NCBI RefSeq assembly: GCF_965139615.1
Contig: NZ_CBCSIQ010000005.1
Span: 62,001-126,000 of the forward strand
Length of the DNA: 64,000 nt
Reading direction: 5' to 3'
Source of the DNA: Kerstersia similis
GTDB lineage: Bacteria; Pseudomonadota; Gammaproteobacteria; Burkholderiales; Burkholderiaceae_B
Part shown: one piece after another, positions 61,741 through 64,000 of the stretch
How positions within the stretch are numbered: the first letter of the stretch is position 1
How the letters are laid out: every line of letters starts with the position of its first letter
Program-made: the position numbers and the translations under genes
Notes under the pieces: model-generated
What the model was told of the DNA's origin: nothing
Seen by the model: only the letters and a program-made list of their open reading frames with translations
Database searches by the model: none

Positions 61741-63102
61741 ATGCCTGTAGATTCCCGAATCAATATCAAATCATTCATAGACTCGCGTCCCATTGCCTGG
61801 CCGCAATACCTGCTGGCGGCGCTCTGTTTCCTGGTCGTCATGACAGATGGCATAGACGTCGCCATCATGGCCTATCTGGCGCCATCCATCATGCAGGAAT
61901 GGGGTATCAGCCGTACCCAATTCGGTATCGTCATGAGCCTGGCACCCGTAGGACTGGTTATCGGTGCGCTGTGCGCCGGCCCGATCTCCGACCGCCTGGG
62001 ACGCAAGAAAATTCTGGTCACCTCGGTCTTCCTCTTCGGGCTGTGCTGTCTGCTCACGGCCTTTACCAGCAGCACACTACAAATGGCCGTCATGCGTTTG
62101 CTGACCGGGATCGGGCTGGGCGCCGCCATGCCCATCACCACTACCTTGCTATCCGAATATGTCCCCGAGCGCCGCCGTGGGCTGATGATCACGACCATGT
62201 CCATTGGCTTCGGGGTCGGCTCCGCTGCTGTCGGTTTTGCGGCAGGCTGGATGATTCCCCACTGGGGCTGGCGCTCCGTCCTGATGCTGGGCGGCATTCT
62301 GCCTTTGATGCTAGTGCCTCTGCTGGTCTGGTTGCTACCGGAATCGGCACGCTTCATGCTCGTGCGTGGCCAGGCCATGACGCAGATTGCACGTATGCTG
62401 GAACGCGTCTGTCGCACCTCGCTCCCCGCCGGAACGACTTTTTTCTCCGACGAACCCAGCACACCGGCCAAAGCCCCGTTCCGTCTGCTGTTTCAGCACA
62501 ACCTGGGACGTACGACCCTCGCGCTTTGGTGTACCTACTTCATGGGCCTGCTGGTTATCTACCTGCTTACGGGCTGGCTGCCGACCCTGATCAAGGATGC
62601 CGGCCTGCCAATTACCGAAGCGGCCCATGTCACCGCCATGTTTCAGACCGGCGGCATTGTCGGCGCGATTTTGACTGGCTGGGCCATGGATCGCGGCTAC
62701 CCGACCCGTGTCATCGCCACGGCCTATTTTCTTGGCGCGCTTTGTGTCCTGGGCGTTGGGCAATCCGGCCCGCTCGCCGGCTCGCTTCCCTTCTGGATGC
62801 TGGCCGCCGGTTTCTTCATCAACGGTGCACAAACCGGCCTCAACGCACACGCGCCCAGTTGCTACCCGACCGCCGTACGCGCCACTGGCGTCAGTTGGAT
62901 GCTGGGCATGGGTCGCTTTGGCAGCATTTTCGGTACCGCGGCAGGTGGCCTGTTGCTTAGCCTGGGCTGGACTTTCTCTGGCATCGTCTCCCTGCTGGCC
63001 ATTCCAACGGCTTTGGCCGGCGTTGCCATCATCGCCAGCGCCATCCGGCCCGCACGCACCACGCCCCAATCTCTGCCCCAAGCCAGCCGCCTCCCGTCTT
63101 GA
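61741..63102 (+). CDS. AAHS-family aromatic acid:H+ symporter (MFS)
   Basis: A 453-residue MFS carrier with twelve helices. It has the AAHS signature DGIDVAIMAYLAPSI in helix 1, DRLGRKKILV in loop 2-3 and GAMPITTTLLSEYVPERRRG after helix 4. Members (PcaK, VanK, MhpT, BenK) import aromatic acids such as 4-hydroxybenzoate, protocatechuate or vanillate. It is followed after 60 bases by a ring-oxygenase reductase, suggesting import and oxidation of the same compound. GGAG lies 8 bases before the ATG at 61741. Confidence 0.87.
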   Translation: MPVDSRINIKSFIDSRPIAWPQYLLAALCFLVVMTDGIDVAIMAYLAPSIMQEWGISRTQFGIVMSLAPVGLVIGALCAGPISDRLGRKKILVTSVFLFGLCCLLTAFTSSTLQMAVMRLLTGIGLGAAMPITTTLLSEYVPERRRGLMITTMSIGFGVGSAAVGFAAGWMIPHWGWRSVLMLGGILPLMLVPLLVWLLPESARFMLVRGQAMTQIARMLERVCRTSLPAGTTFFSDEPSTPAKAPFRLLFQHNLGRTTLALWCTYFMGLLVIYLLTGWLPTLIKDAGLPITEAAHVTAMFQTGGIVGAILTGWAMDRGYPTRVIATAYFLGALCVLGVGQSGPLAGSLPFWMLAAGFFINGAQTGLNAHAPSCYPTAVRATGVSWMLGMGRFGSIFGTAAGGLLLSLGWTFSGIVSLLAIPTALAGVAIIASAIRPARTTPQSLPQASRLPS

Positions 63103-63162
63103 CGACTGACAACAATCGGATGTCTCACTGTTCGTCTCGTTTTTTTCAAACCGGAGTGTCCT

Positions 63163-64000
63163 ATGGCCCGCAACAATTTCAACACCGAGATCATTGCCGT
63201 CCGCCCTTTGACGGAAAAAATCTGTGAGTACCAGCTACGCTCGCTGGATCGCCAACCCTTGCCCAGCTATGCGCCGGGTGCCCACATTGCGCTGCATGTC
63301 GTGTCACCCGAACATGGCTTGATGGTCAGGCATTACTCGCTGCTGGGAGGCTCGGCAACACATGACGACCCTCGCCATACCTACCGTATTGCCATTCAAC
63401 GCGAACATCTGGGCCGATGTTCTTCCTATCTGCACTCGACGCTCAAGCCTGGCCAGCTGGTTCGTGTCGGACCACCCGTCAACGACTTCCCTTTGGACAG
63501 GCATGACAGCCCGGTGCTGTTACTGGCCGGTGGCATCGGCATCACACCGATATTTTCGATGGCGCGCAGTCTGATACGCCGTCAGGTTCCATTCCAGCTG
63601 ATCTATCTTGGCCGCGCCCCGCATGCCATGGCCTATCACGATGACGTTTCGCAATTGTGCGGCAGGCAGGTCAGCTATCACTACAGCGAACGCCAGGGAC
63701 AACTGGATCTGACGGCCTTGCTCAAGGAGCACGCCAACGTCAAACGCGTCTATGTATGCGGGCCGCCAGCCATGATCGAAGCCACTCATCAAGCCGCCTT
63801 GCAGGCAGGCCTGGGGCAGAACCATGTCCGCAGCGAACGCTTCGGTGTGACACGTTCCCAGACTGCCCGCGCCTTTGATGTCGTATTGCAACGCAGTGGC
63901 CGAACGGTACGCATAGGGGCAGACGCCACGATTCTCGACACCTTGCAGGCCCAGGGCATACCCGTTTTGTGGGATTGCCGCCGCGGAGAATGCGGGCTCT
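63163..64000 (+). CDS. VanB-like oxygenase reductase, incomplete at window edge
   Basis: Reading frame from ATG 63163 (GGAG 8 bases upstream) runs open to the edge, at least 279 codons. It encodes a phthalate-dioxygenase-reductase-type protein. A flavin-binding region contains RHYSLLGG; the NAD domain has LLAGGIGITPIFSMAR and VYVCGPPAMIE. The plant-type 2Fe-2S domain begins near residue 236, with its first cysteines (WDCRRGECG) at the very end. VanB, the vanillate O-demethylase reductase, is the best-known member; carnitine and phthalate systems use the same family. The oxygenase partner would lie outside the window. Confidence 0.85.
   Translation, partial: MARNNFNTEIIAVRPLTEKICEYQLRSLDRQPLPSYAPGAHIALHVVSPEHGLMVRHYSLLGGSATHDDPRHTYRIAIQREHLGRCSSYLHSTLKPGQLVRVGPPVNDFPLDRHDSPVLLLAGGIGITPIFSMARSLIRRQVPFQLIYLGRAPHAMAYHDDVSQLCGRQVSYHYSERQGQLDLTALLKEHANVKRVYVCGPPAMIEATHQAALQAGLGQNHVRSERFGVTRSQTARAFDVVLQRSGRTVRIGADATILDTLQAQGIPVLWDCRRGECGL

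Overview
The window is a gene-dense, GC-rich chromosomal segment of a betaproteobacterium. It most likely belongs to Burkholderiales, family Alcaligenaceae (a Bordetella/Achromobacter-like relative). The evidence is the trpB-trpA-accD string, the zipA-ligA-smc block, an OmpR/EnvZ pair, a TsaB-RimI locus next to a family-4 uracil-DNA glycosylase, and AAHS and BenE aromatic-acid transporters. I cannot name the genus. I saw no insertion sequence, prophage, CRISPR array, rRNA or tRNA gene. About fifty genes are intact; one is cut by the right edge.

Layout. 0.2-4.8 kb (minus): the phospholipid/fatty-acid cluster yceD-rpmF-plsX-fabH-fabD-fabG, with a strong promoter at the left edge probably serving acpP outside the window. 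5.1-7.3 kb (plus): maf, an RsmI-like methyltransferase and a lipoprotein amidase, overlapping head to tail. 7.3-11.3 kb (minus): a BenE transporter, a DMT exporter, a HAD phosphatase and rluC. 11.3-15.3 kb: a long structured leader and rne. 15.3-19.1 kb (minus): a pagL homologue, then trpB-trpA-accD. 19.3-23.1 kb: an AraC regulator divergent from an aldehyde dehydrogenase (vanillin dehydrogenase type) and a coniferyl-alcohol-dehydrogenase-like SDR. 23.1-28.0 kb: relA, mtfA, a Rid protein and pncB. 28.1-31.5 kb (plus): an iron-sulfur redox run fdxA-fpr-rsxB-nth and an orphan LivF-like ATPase. 31.6-33.6 kb (minus): the biotin ECF transporter bioM-bioN-bioY. 33.7-35.8 kb (plus): msrB-yciB-bolA and a parvulin chaperone. 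35.8-44.9 kb (minus): lemA with two TPM-domain genes, ligA, zipA and smc. 45.4-51.9 kb: lplT, udg, a tsaB-rimI fusion, ompR-envZ and a peroxiredoxin. 52.0-58.3 kb: ispD-ispF, mfd, serB and a GNAT. 58.4-64.0 kb is accessory in character: an SDR, two RcnB-like secreted proteins, and a LysR/AAHS-transporter/ring-oxygenase-reductase cluster running off the edge.

Most of the window is core housekeeping. The less ordinary content lies in four places: the lignin-type aromatic genes at both 20-23 kb and 60-64 kb, the redox run containing a soluble RsxB next to nth, regulatory DNA (rne and relA leaders, two dyad-rich divergent promoters), and a few proteins with altered key residues or fusions (PagL, the LivF-like ATPase, TsaB-RimI). 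I found no convincing wholly new multi-gene system; the best candidates for follow-up are listed as findings.
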